Below are positions 36,901 to 44,519 of a stretch of 64,000 bases of DNA, in pieces; positions within the stretch are counted from its first letter, which is position 1; every line of letters starts with the position of its first letter. The notes beneath the pieces are model-generated. The model was given only the letters and a program-made list of their open reading frames with translations. It made no database searches and was not told the DNA's origin. This stretch comes from Parelaphostrongylus tenuis (lineage: Eukaryota > Nematoda > Chromadorea > Rhabditida > Metastrongylidae): the NCBI GenBank assembly GCA_019055375.1, contig JAHQIW010000364.1, forward strand, positions 1 to 64,000. The letters run 5' to 3'. Made by a program: the position numbers and the translations under genes.

Positions 36901-39900
36901 TGCACCTGACAATTTATGATTATGACTTTCTCTCGTACTCCTTGAGCGCTGTATTGCAAAAAGCTTTACTACCGGTGATGCTTCCCCTTATTTTGGAACA
37001 TCCTTGAAAATCAATCACGGTTCTACATGTGGTGTTTTATATACACACTCCTGCTGTACACTGTTATAATTATTCTATTAGTATTGCTTACCCAAAAGTT
37101 TATATGCTCATATCTGAACTTCGGCAATTTCACTAAGCTACAAATACAAGAAGCTCTTGTATATCTCAAGTCAAGCTAATTTTCAATAGAAATAAAGTCT
37201 GCAGTAATAATAGTAAAAAATTTCCAAAACCATCTAGATTTGTTTAAAAGTTTTGCTTTATTCTCACCGTCACTTGACTTTATCAGCACACTCCACGGCA
37301 TTTCGCCCATCAGCACTCTTTCTCCACCCATTACCTAAACATTAACAAATGACAGACAATAAAGGCACTCTGCGTGTATTCTTACATAGGAAAGGAGTAA
37401 AGGGGAGGGTAGCAAACTGAGCGAAGTGAATTATTCTGTCTTGAACGACAAGCATTCTCGGCGCGCTCTCTGCACGCTCGAGTTGAGCTGCAATAATCAC
37501 TGTCTTCTATTTTTCCTTCAGCTTCTGGTTTATGACCTGCTTGCAAATCTATTTTTGTTCCTCCCGCAAACGTCAAAAAGATGTAATTTTTTTCGCAGCA
37601 AGATCCAGCAATCAAAACACCACATATCTATGTATGCTGCTATTTTTAAGCTGAGGAGAGAGACCTGTGGCCGAGTGGCTAATGATGATAGGGACCGGAA
37701 TATTACCACCGCCTCAGCGCTCTCCGGCAATAAATAACAAGCGTCCCACGAAACAGCCAAGTCTGTTTATACTCATAATTGCAACGTGATGCACTCAGCC
37801 AGTATTCTACGCCGTTTAATCAGAAAACAAATCCTCAGTCAAGTGATTAACCGACGAGACGAATCAAATTAAGAAGTATTGGTATCCACATCGTGAAAAA
37901 ATCTGTGATATAAGTCAAATAGAATGGATGTGGTAAAATGATTTTAAAGCAAAATACGATTAATGACTCAATTTTATGCAAACTGCCTTATCGACAAGAA
38001 CTGCGCTGTCGACAAAAGAGAGGTTTGCAGGTGGACTTTTGAATCTACGTACTCAGATTTGGCTACTAGAGGATTATGAGCAAGAATACAACTATATCTC
38101 TGGTATTCATCATCTACGGCACCTTCTTGATATGATTTTTGAAGACTAATCATATCCTTATCAGATTAATTCGTTTTTGAAGGGTCTGTAAGGAGCGGTC
38201 GATAGCAGAGGTATGATTTATTATAAGGGCCGCAAGATAGGCTGAAAGTCACCACAACGCCAAGTAATACCATCAACCGACTTGGGATGATTATTTTTTA
38301 CTCGACGTCGATCCCTTTGGAGGATTATATAGCCCCAAGGGATCGACGGAACCGAGGGATGGTGCTACTGATGAGTCACATTAGGACGAATTAGGCGCTT
38401 ATATAGCACTAGGCCTACCGGCTCAAAACAATTTATACCCTTATCTAATTTTTGATTCAAGGATCAGAAATTTTTCCAGCAAAGCATCAAGTGAGCATAT
38501 GTGACTGTTCGCGATGCATCCTATTACACTTCCTGTCTTTTGGGTCCCTCTACGGTCAACTCAAATATTTCAGACATGAGTAAATGGGGTAAAGTTCTAG
38601 GCGTTGATCAACCCTAGACGGATGTGACATACGTTCGCCTTCAATGTTTAACTTCGTTTGAAGTGACTGTATGCATATCTGGCCTTCACAATGACTGGCG
38701 ATGGCCTCCCGCTGATGAAGAGACACCACTTTGAGGATGCTTATCGTAAAAGATATATGGAGAATAATATCTAAATATTCCAAGTAAAAAACCTTGGAAA
38801 GAATTTCAAATTGTATTACAACTTTTTTCTGAAGATGTGTTCCACACTGCTCACTATTCGACCACTCAGCATTCAGTGTCTATGTAGGTTCGCCCCAGAA
38901 GTGGTCGACTGTGGGAATTGTGGGTCATTTTGGCTTTCCTAAGCTTCCAAGAAGAGATTACTTTCGAAAGCCAGTATTGTTTTGTACAAGTTACACTATG
39001 GGTCCCATTAGGAAAACCTTATAGAGAGATAATCAGCAAGTGGCCAGAAAAGTATCGTCACCGTAATCCTGCTGTACTCATTGATTATCAGTGGGCAGGT
39101 GTTTAGGGAAATGTAAAACTCAGGAATTGAATAATGAGCAAAAATATGACCTCAGGCGGGAATCGAATCCGCGTTTCATCCTATGCGGGGACGCGTGCTC
39201 TACCACTACACCACCGAGGCACATTTTTCTTCAACATCTTTATCTTCATGCTAGCTATCAGCCACCACCCTGGTAGGCTGGTGGCAGATAGTTAACATAA
39301 ACAAAGGGTTGCTGGCTGATAGTTAACATAAAGATGTTGGAGAATGAGCGGGAGGGCAAAAGTGCCTCAGTGGCGTAGTGGTAGAGCACGCGTTCCCGGA
39401 TAGGATGAAAACGCGGATTCGATTCCCGTCTGAAGTCATGTTTTTGCTCACCACTCAATTCTTTGAAGGTAGACATGTAGCGTAATAACATTACGAAAAA
39501 AGCAGTAGAAGTACTAGAAGTTTTGAGTAAAACTCAGGTACAAGAATGTTATCGACTACGCGCTTAGAAAGCCTTTAGAATACTAAATTCACTACTAAAA
39601 TCTCCATGATTCAAGCTATGGGATGACCACTGACAGTCTAGTGGAGAGGCAAATACTGTCAATCTCAGCAGCAAAAAATCTATCTAACGAGAGTGAATTG
39701 TTGACCCCGGCTGACTCATGCGTATAGTTAGATTGTTGTTGGTCGATGCTGATTCCATAGATAATTGGTTGCTCAATAATTCTTGGTAATAGAAATGAAA
39801 AGTCAGGCTTAGCTATATACATCTTATCTAGATTAATACTCTTTAAAGTCAGCATTATGAACTATGTGAAGGCTACTCCGGCTACATACCAAAAATTTCT

Positions 39901-42900
39901 TCATACATATTTTTTCTAAGAACTGTCTTCCTTAAAATATGCTTACAATTTCATGTTTCACAAAACTGTCGAAAGAAAGGTTAATAAATGATCGGAAATG
40001 CGTTGTTCTTCCAAGGATGTCTGTTCCGTATTAAAAAGTACGGACTTATAAAACAGCATTCTTTCCACAAAAATGCGTTTATAAAAATACCCATTATGTA
40101 GAATGATGTGCAAGACTTTCGCGCCAGGCGTGACTCGAACCTATTTATCACTCTAACCGGGAGCGCGTGCTTCAGTCCGTCGCACTACTGGCGCTCGTCT
40201 TGATCGCCACTCTTTCTACGCTAGAACGCACTTGTCTCTCAGCGTCCTAGCCGCCAACGACCTGGCCCAAATATCCTATTTTCGACATTGAACTCAGTCA
40301 CGCTGACAGATATTAGGTTAGATGGTCAAATGTAACTTCTTTTTATTTTGCTCATATTAGCAAACTTCCCAAGGGAGTTTTGCGATCTTCTGGAATTACA
40401 TAATTTAGGCAACGCAGAAGGTCCATGAGCTTAGTGAGCAAATGATATCGCAGAGGTTCGAGGACCTCAGACAGAAAATGGTCCAAGTGGCGAGAGCGAC
40501 ACCTGACAGCCGCCAACTTCAACAGTCAGTTCAATTGCCGGACATCATCCGAACGGTCATTAGAATTCTCCCGGACCACCTCACCTCAATTCATTATCGA
40601 TCCATTATTGCTCTCTTCACACAGTCTCGTTGTCGTGTATCTCATTGCTATTATAAGGTTGCATTCATATAATTGTTGAATGAACTCAAGAGAACTGTGA
40701 GCGGAACATAGCGCTTCCGTGGCGGATCAAACTCACTTAGGCTATGCTCGGCCTACCACCGCGGTTAAGGGACTCTGCCCATATATAATCAGTAATGACC
40801 CCACTGCTATCTCACTATATACTCAACCACTGGATCCCGCCGCCGATGCTTGCAATCCGGGGCAAACACAGCAACCCCAAAAGGGCTCCGCCGCCTAGTC
40901 ATGCTCTCTCAATAACAAAATTCATGGTATCGTCTGACGACGATACATCTCATTCAATCGTGCTCACATAACGATATGACGCAATCATGTACATATTACT
41001 ATTATTATTATTATTATTATTATCATTATAGTAATGTATGTATATTATAGGCTATTTGGTTCCACCCCGCATTTGGTATAACCCATATGAAGAATTTGAA
41101 CTTTGTGCTCTTGTTCGGTACAGGACACAAGTTGGCAGAAGACCAGTCTATCACACAGTCTAAAGTTCAGCCCGACGGACCCGGAAGTGCAACTAGCAAC
41201 TTCAAAGGAAAAAGCCGTCGCAACTGGGAAGTCCAACGCGTGACAGCGCAAAAGTCAGTGCGCCGCTAAGGGCACATTCCAAGGGCGCAATCCAACCACA
41301 TTCAGACATCGATTAGATCATACCAAGACAATCCAGAGACCAATGTCACCTCACATTATAAATCCACTGAACCTCCACATATAATTTAGTGCATCGGCCA
41401 CAAACCTTTGCTATAGCTCATCACTCTACATTAACGGATATATCTGGAACATTATACCATCTCGATAGGTTAAATAAAAAGGAATTAATTTGATCATCTT
41501 ACACCGAATATCTATCAGCGTGATTGGTTCAATTACGATAAACAACTATCTGGGCCAGGCCGTTGACGGCTGTTCGCTGACGAATAGATGCGTTGTAGCG
41601 TGGAAGGAGTGGTGAGCGAAACGGGCGTCAGTAGTGCAACGGGTTAGAGCCCGCGCTCCTGGTTAGGGTGAGATATGGTAGCTGCGAGTCCCGCCTGACG
41701 CGGAAGTTTTGCACATCACTCTACAGCAATGCGTATGTGTGAGACATTATACCACCGTTAGAAGCGGTTAGATAAAAGGAATAAAATTTGAAGATTTTCG
41801 GTAGTCTTTTCAGCAATATTCAATTTTTTCGTGGCAACGAAGTTTGCTTAAAATCAAAATTCTGTCATATAATATTAAAAAAATCTCCTCTGAGGATCAA
41901 AAAAAGGGCTAAGTACAATGCGAAAAGCACCCTCTTTTGCAAGCCAAAAGAACTTTGTTTCTCTTTTTTATTCGACTAATTTTTAGAAGTTCGTTAGAGC
42001 TCTAAGATATATATTTCTACAGACATTATTAAGCCTTTAGCGAATTGTGGTATTGCATCTTAGTGGTATACGAAAGTTTCTACAGTTTCGCGTATCTCAG
42101 CAGTATTACACGCTCCATACTAAAAGTAGAAGAAGGGGATAATGTCACAGTGCTAGTGAACTAAAATGATACGTGTTGTATCGCCTTTCGTTCAGCCGAT
42201 ATTTTGCGGCTGTTACCCTATGAGCATTCCCTTTTTTCGGCTAATTCCTGGTAATTCGTTAGATCTTTAAGATACTAAGACTCATGAAATGCTTAGTGAA
42301 AGTTTGTGAAAATTATATTTCGAAGATCTAAGAGGTTTTAAAAATCAATCGAATGATAAGCAATGTTTATATGATAATAGCCGCAAAACACTGTCTGAAT
42401 CAAAGGCACTGCAGCACGTATCTTTATAGTTGAGTGGACTGCGGCAGCTTCCCTCTCTGCTACTCTTGGTATAGGGCGTGTGATAGATGAGTTGCTCGAA
42501 ACCGTCGAAACGTGCTTATGTCACTGAGATGCAATAGCAAATCTCGTGGAAGGCTTAATAGAAAGTCTGCCAAAAAATCAATGATCTCATAGTTTTTTCA
42601 CAAACAAGGCTTTAATTTGAATCAGTTTTTCTCAATCTATGGGGTGGTTAATAATAGCTAGATAAGAAAACTTAGATGTGTCAATAAAAGCGAGGAATGA
42701 AGAGCACAATCCATAGAGGACAACTGCATTCCACAGAACTCATAATGAAATGAATATTTCTGGTGCAACTATGCATTTTTTGAGAACAAATCATATTTGT
42801 TCTTATTTGACCGCTTTTAGAGGTGATATGATGTTTCCAATATATACCCATTGATGTAGAGCAATGTGCAAAACTTCCACACCAGCCGGGACTAGAACCC

Positions 42901-44509
42901 GCACCTCATTCTTTCCGGGAATGCGTGCTCTATCCGTTACACTACTGACGCCCATTTTACACATAGCTCTTTTCTACACTTCAGCGCACCTATCTGCCAG
43001 CCGCCAGCCGTCAACGGCTTGGCCCGGCTAGTCGATCTCGACATTGCACATTGCTCGAAAGTTTTGCTTGTAAGAGACTCTTCAGTGAAATCAGTTGTAA
43101 CGATAAAGTCTGTAGAATCAGATATGTTCTATGTTATATGTTATACGTTGTTGCCGGACCATCCAATGATGCCGCATTTTTTAGTAGCTATAGAGTTTCC
43201 CTGAAATTGAAATTTTTCTACAAAATACCAAAAAATCCGCTGTAAAGTTGGATCAAAGTACTCTAAAGGTAAGACGTATCATTTTTTCGTTAGTGGAATG
43301 TGCTGAAAAGTTCTTCTTTGAAATCAAGCCTAATCTTACTGCTCAAGCGCTAAGCTGTTGAATGTTTACATGAACATAGATTTAAAAAGAAACGAATGTC
43401 ACATGACGTCTAAAATTGTTCCTCTCTGGAAAGATATGGTTTTCTCGTTGGCACATAGGGAAATTTTTCGACACGTGGGTGTTGCTTTTATTGAAAATAT
43501 TCCTATAAAAACCTTTCTAACAATATTCTCGCAATTTCCGATGGCGATTTTTTCTTAGAACCCTAGTTTACTAAGTAAATCGGGTAAGAGAGGCTGGAGA
43601 GCAAGTATTGCCGTACCACGTTACTAAATTATCTTAACTACAGTGGTACTAAGGAATAAGTAGAAATTTATATTAACATATTTGCTTTTCCTTGAACTTT
43701 CTAGAAATTTATTTCACTCTAGTAGAGAGGTAAATTAGAGATTTTAGATGTGTGATCTCTGCGACCGTTTTTTGACTGGCCTAGAAATAAAAAATACCAC
43801 GGTAATAAGAAGTTGATGATGCCAGTACAAGTTCAGTAAGGGTAGCTATTGGCTCCTACTGAAACATTGTAAACTTATCAAAAAGCTAAACTGCTTATGA
43901 CTCTCACCTTCCTTCGCATTGGATCATTTTCACTGTCATCCTCTAAATCTTCTTCCATGTCGTCGTAGTTTGCATCGGCATAGTCAGATTCATAATCGCC
44001 GTCTTTCGATGTAGTGCTTTTCGATTTTGAAGGCTTTTTTGTTGTAATGTTTCGTGATGCTGAAGACTTCTCTAAGGTAATGTTTCCAGAAGGAGTCTCT
44101 TCCTCTACGTCGTCGTAGTCAGGCTTATAGTCGTCGTAGTCAGGCTCATAGTCGTCGTATTCCGATCTAGTGTTTTCTGATATTGTAGCCTCTAACGTAA
44201 TGTTTTGCGATGTTGAGGTTTTTTCTAAGGTCATGTTTGGCGATGACAAAAGATCTTTTTCCATGCCATTGTAGTCTGCATCGGCATAATCAGGATTATA
44301 GTCATCTTCCGATGTGATGCTTTTTTGATGTTGAAGCCTGTGACGTAACGTTCCGCGAAGTTGAATAGTTCTTTGAGGTAATATTTCCTGATGATGAAAG
44401 CTCTCCTTTCGTGTCATTGCTTTTTTCGTCTTCGTAATCAGATTCGTATTCGTTGTGTTTCGACATAGTATTTCCCAATGTTGAAGACACACTTTTTGGT
44501 TTAACTTGC
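24848..44509 (-). CDS. Chymotrypsin-family (S1) serine peptidase, split gene with acidic propeptide
   Basis: Rebuilt from nine exons on the minus strand: 43908-44509, 37268-37334, 35228-35318, 31463-31678, 29504-29682, 29252-29305, 28062-28159, 26286-26402 and 24848-24937. The last eight total 912 nt (303 residues plus stop) and every junction keeps phase. Counting from the mature N-terminus VMGG, the triad is His41 (VITAAHC), Asp141 (KDIAFLKL) and Ser238 (CHGDSGGG). Cysteine pairs 26-42, 211-224 and 234 with the Cys of SFGSSC fit the S1 fold. The loop between His and Asp is about 100 residues, much longer than in mammalian trypsin, as in several nematode S1 proteins. The residue at trypsin position 189 is Asn, so trypsin-like Arg/Lys specificity is not expected. 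The product is probably secreted, but no signal-peptide exon was identified. RTE copies and SINEs lie in the introns. Confidence 0.92.
24997..25508 (+). pseudogene. Frameshifted copy of the Ig/Cys-rich exons
   Basis: Copy-2 counterpart of 20966-21478. The Ig-like piece is still open (HAGIYSCYNEF) with the same splice sites, but a lost base near 25205-25212 (CTGATAAAAATT against CTGATGCAAAATT) and an extra A near 25352 (six A against five) shift the frame. The final Cys-rich segment is otherwise nearly identical to copy 1. The upstream exon equivalent has also lost its donor (TTGAGC for GTGAGC). Confidence 0.5.
26286..26402 (-). CDS. S1 peptidase exon: active-site serine (GDSGGG)
   Basis: Starts GDSGGG after acceptor GTTAAG and continues KHYLVGLVSFGSSCSDL, which covers the S1 pocket wall (SFG at trypsin 214-216) and the Cys that pairs with the one before the active serine. 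It ends CAG/GCAAGT, a GC-AG intron donor, after the sequence AAAQ; the next exon supplies VHTDL, as expected in the family. Thirty-nine codons, phase 0 at both ends. Confidence 0.93.
26604..26890 (-). mobile_element. SINE-A, reverse copy in a peptidase intron
   Basis: Shares with 28325-28630 the tail (GGATAAAGCTTTCGGCG), the GCCTTCACAATGAC block, the CCCAGACAAGTCTGGTACCAG block and degenerate head sequence near 26880. More diverged than the other copies. Confidence 0.7.
26900..28060. other. Peptidase intron sequence, nothing recognised
   Basis: Intron between the exons at 28062 and 26402. Apart from the SINE at its low-coordinate end I see only AT-rich sequence. Confidence 0.6.
28062..28159 (-). 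CDS. S1 peptidase exon: segment before the active serine
   Basis: Acceptor TTATTTAG, donor CAT/GTAAGT. It encodes KMTEEECIKDVENRQ and TFCTFERSERNVCH, holding the disulfide pair equivalent to trypsin Cys168-Cys182 and the Cys191 equivalent. Asn-Val occupies positions 189-190, where trypsin has Asp-Ser. Phases 1 in and 0 out. Confidence 0.92.
28325..28630 (+). mobile_element. SINE-A, best copy (tRNA-headed)
   Basis: The head GTGTGGCGCAGTGGTTAGAG is a tRNA-type A box, followed 40 bases on by GGCTCGAACTCGTGC, a B-box-like segment. The body includes CCGGGGTCGGTAAATTGGTACCAG and the tail is ATCC-rich. Reverse copies lie at about 23885, 26604, 38583 and 54372, and a diverged forward copy at 51690. 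It sits in the 28160-29251 peptidase intron. Confidence 0.8.
29252..29305 (-). CDS. S1 peptidase exon: small linker exon
   Basis: Fifty-four nt between acceptor CTTTTCAG and donor G/GTGTGT, encoding LKGMLETSTPFLQKVEL in the phase needed (1 in, 1 out). In S1 proteins this place holds a variable loop and the strand FLQxVxL before the Cys168 region, which fits. Confidence 0.85.
29504..29682 (-). CDS. S1 peptidase exon: catalytic aspartate
   Basis: Acceptor TTTTTCAG, donor GATC/GTAAGC. It encodes YSMFFEKGCSGT, then DIAFLKL with the catalytic Asp, then HHICLPH and LVSSGYG. These match the S1 landmarks DIALLxL, VxPVCLP and SGWG. Phase 2 in, 1 out. Confidence 0.95.
29785..29890 (+). repeat. SINE-C head (CCGAGTGG type)
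   Basis: AGCCGAGTGGTTGTGACC is a Leu/Ser-tRNA-like A box. ACTGCAGCAGTCATCAACGAACACC follows, matching the body of the 56.5-kb copy. Truncated at the 3' side. Confidence 0.55.
30530..30875 (-). other. Unexplained 100-codon open frame inside an intron
   Basis: A frame with protein-like composition (HSEIQEINPNFFEISRPEV, SFSCYDSESCFEIIPTMW) ends at a TGA near 30530. It lies in the 29683-31462 peptidase intron on the same strand, but the flanking exons join in phase without it. There is no convincing splice site at its end. It could be a captured exon, a nested gene fragment or chance. Confidence 0.2.
31463..31678 (-). CDS. S1 peptidase exon: long nematode-type insert
   Basis: Acceptor CCGTATTGCAG, donor GATTT/GTGAGA. 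Encodes MKVSVGGVCQRVDKDFNC through MICAKFENVVFIED. It fills the long segment between His and Asp and adds three cysteines (GGVC, FNC, MIC), probably forming extra disulfides. Phase 2 in and 2 out match both neighbours. Confidence 0.9.
32240..32285 (-). mobile_element. Hammerhead-repeat edge fragment next to RTE
   Basis: CACTCGATTGCTCTTTGGCTGGTATTTTT and ATATTATACCTTT match the low end of the 320-bp hammerhead unit (24500-24535). The RTE copy begins right after it, so one element landed beside or in the other. No ribozyme core is present. Confidence 0.6.
32288..34465 (+). mobile_element. RTE-type LINE, internally deleted copy
   Basis: The 5' region begins near CCCGGTTAGTCGCGAGGGCACG. ORF from ATG 32788 encodes an AP-like endonuclease (TYNARTLV, GLAETRR, GVLVKSNLTVN), interrupted at 33229-33231. 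IGDFSAKIGG follows, with Ser where GDFNA is usual. Then the sequence jumps to LIFIDPKKAFDSVE, so the front of the reverse transcriptase is deleted. GVRQGDTISPKLF, LRFADDFVLI (catalytic FADD) and the C-terminal YLGREIN block follow, in several frames with stops. It sits antisense in the peptidase intron 31679-35227 and is non-functional. Confidence 0.92.
32788..33231 (+). pseudogene. RTE endonuclease domain ORF
   Basis: 147-residue ORF with the N-terminal Asn motif TYNART, the catalytic-Glu motif LAETRR and the mid-domain GVGGVGVLVKS. The frame breaks at a stop just before the GDFxA motif. Part of the RTE copy at 32288-34465. Confidence 0.85.
35228..35318 (-). CDS. S1 peptidase exon: catalytic histidine
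   Basis: Acceptor GAGAGTTTAG, donor TGCAC/GTAAGC. It encodes KVCGGTLIGKRHVITAAHC, carrying the catalytic His and the Cys42-Cys58 equivalents. Phase 1 in and 2 out fit the neighbouring exons. Confidence 0.96.
36045..36910 (-). mobile_element. RTE-type LINE, 3' half fragment
   Basis: Reading right to left: FIPLSISQAERMLTDFDKACG, MRNGWVLNAPFLLNG, YLGLEINMMNDVAPELSRSR, ISQIRERIQSS and WAGHVMRFEDNRWTRAVTDW, with several frame changes. It lies in the peptidase intron 35319-37267, in the same orientation as the gene. Dead fragment. Confidence 0.9.
37268..37334 (-). CDS. S1 peptidase exon: mature N-terminus (VMGG)
   Basis: Acceptor AATGTTTAG, donor GACG/GTGAGA. It encodes VMGGERVLMGEMPWSVLI, the S1 N-terminal strand with the PW motif. 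The new N-terminus made by zymogen cleavage would be the Val. Phase 0 in matches the Arg-Arg-Lys end of the acidic exon; phase 1 out matches the histidine exon. Confidence 0.92.
37655..37860 (+). mobile_element. SINE-C copy
   Basis: TGGCCGAGTGGCTAATGATG head, then CAGCGCTCTCCGGCAATAA and TATTCTACGCCGTTTAATCAGAAAAC, matching the 56.5-kb copy in order. It lies in the intron between the VMGG and acidic exons. Confidence 0.65.
38583..38712 (-). mobile_element. SINE-A, partial reverse copy
   Basis: Shares GGCGTTGATCAACCC, TTAACTTCGTTTGAAGTGACTG and GGCCTTCACAATGACTGGCG with the family. Head truncated after the CCTCCCGCTGATGAAGAG block. Confidence 0.65.
39105..39232 (-). mobile_element. SINE-D copy 1 (inverted partner of copy 2)
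   Basis: On the minus strand: TGCCTCGGTGGTGTAGTGG, GCACGCG, then GCGGATTCGATTCCCGCCTG (B box) and a TTTTTGCTCATTATTCAATTC tail. The head resembles a Gly-type tRNA. With 39357-39475 it forms a head-to-head inverted pair around a short spacer. Confidence 0.7.
39357..39475 (+). mobile_element. SINE-D copy 2
   Basis: GCCTCAGTGGCGTAGTGGTAG (A box), CGGATTCGATTCCCG (B box) and tail TTTTTGCTCACCACTCAATT. The spacer to copy 1 contains GGCTGATAGTTAACATAAAGATGTTG, complementary to the sequence beside copy 1, so the palindrome extends beyond the SINEs. Confidence 0.7.
40088..40288 (-). mobile_element. SINE-B, reverse copy
   Basis: In reverse: GCGCCAGTAGTGCGACGG, CGCGCTCCCGGTTAGAGTG, GGTTCGAGTCACGCCTGGCGC and the tail towards 40088. 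The acceptor-like ends GCGCCAG and CTGGCGC are complementary. The upstream GGCCAGGTCGTTGGCGGC block is shared with the 41.5- and 43.0-kb copies. Confidence 0.7.
40385..41300 (+). other. GC-rich island with coding-like frames, unidentified
   Basis: Two stretches stand out in composition. At about 40410-40660 an open frame has coiled-coil-like content (EDLRQKMVQVARATPDSRQL). At 41087-41269 there is a 60-codon ORF from ATG rich in Gln, Lys and Arg. Between them are CpG-rich DNA with a tRNA-like segment in reverse (GGTGGTAGGCCGAGC) and an (ATT)n run at 40996-41030. Possibly the remains of an LTR element or of another gene; I recognise no family. Confidence 0.3.
41540..41785 (+). mobile_element. 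SINE-B, best copy (tRNA-derived)
   Basis: The segment 41625-41701 has perfectly complementary acceptor-like ends, GCGTCAG and CTGACGC, an A-box-like GTAGTGCAACGGGTTAGAG and a B-box-like GCGAGTCCCGCC. The anticodon arm does not fold normally. It is preceded by GGGCCAGGCCGTTGACGGCTG and followed by a non-tRNA body ending GCGGTTAGATAAAAGGAAT. Other copies: about 40088 (-), 42825 (-), 62788 (+). Confidence 0.75.
42825..43030 (-). mobile_element. SINE-B, reverse copy
   Basis: In reverse: GGCGTCAGTAGTGTAACGG, GCACGCATTCCCGGAAAG, GGTTCTAGTCCCGGCTGGTG and the tail TTTTAGAGG / AGCGGTCAAATAAGAAC. Upstream block CCGTTGACGGCTGGCGGCTG retained. Confidence 0.7.
43908..44509 (-). CDS. Probable S1 peptidase propeptide exon: acidic, sequon-rich, frameshifted
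   Basis: A 602-nt exon between a GAG acceptor (TTTATTTTTTGAG) and donor AAG/GTGAGA. It encodes about 200 residues built from Tyr-Asp repeats (DYNPDYADADY, YEPDYDDYKPDYDD, YESDYADANYDD) and six Asn-x-Thr sequons (NIT, NVT, NMT), ending DDSENDPMRRK. Splicing in phase 0 to the next exon puts RRK directly before VMGG, a plausible zymogen cleavage site. The frame shifts by one base at an A6 run (minus strand, 44321-44326); five As would restore one continuous frame. Sulfation of the tyrosines is possible but inferred. Its link to the peptidase rests on phase and position. It could belong to a separate gene. Confidence 0.7.
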
Positions 44510-44519
44510 CTCAAAAAAT

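Noticed and set aside
37530..37640. Propeptide exon reading DVCGRNKNRF just upstream of VMGG
   Set aside because: It resembles an S1 prosegment, but no donor gives phase 0 without an atypical GC site, and the segment overlaps the edge of a SINE-C copy. The acidic exon's RRK end fits better.
41625..41701. Functional tRNA gene
   Set aside because: The acceptor-like ends pair perfectly, but the anticodon arm is not formed and related copies with the same body are dispersed. It is a SINE head.
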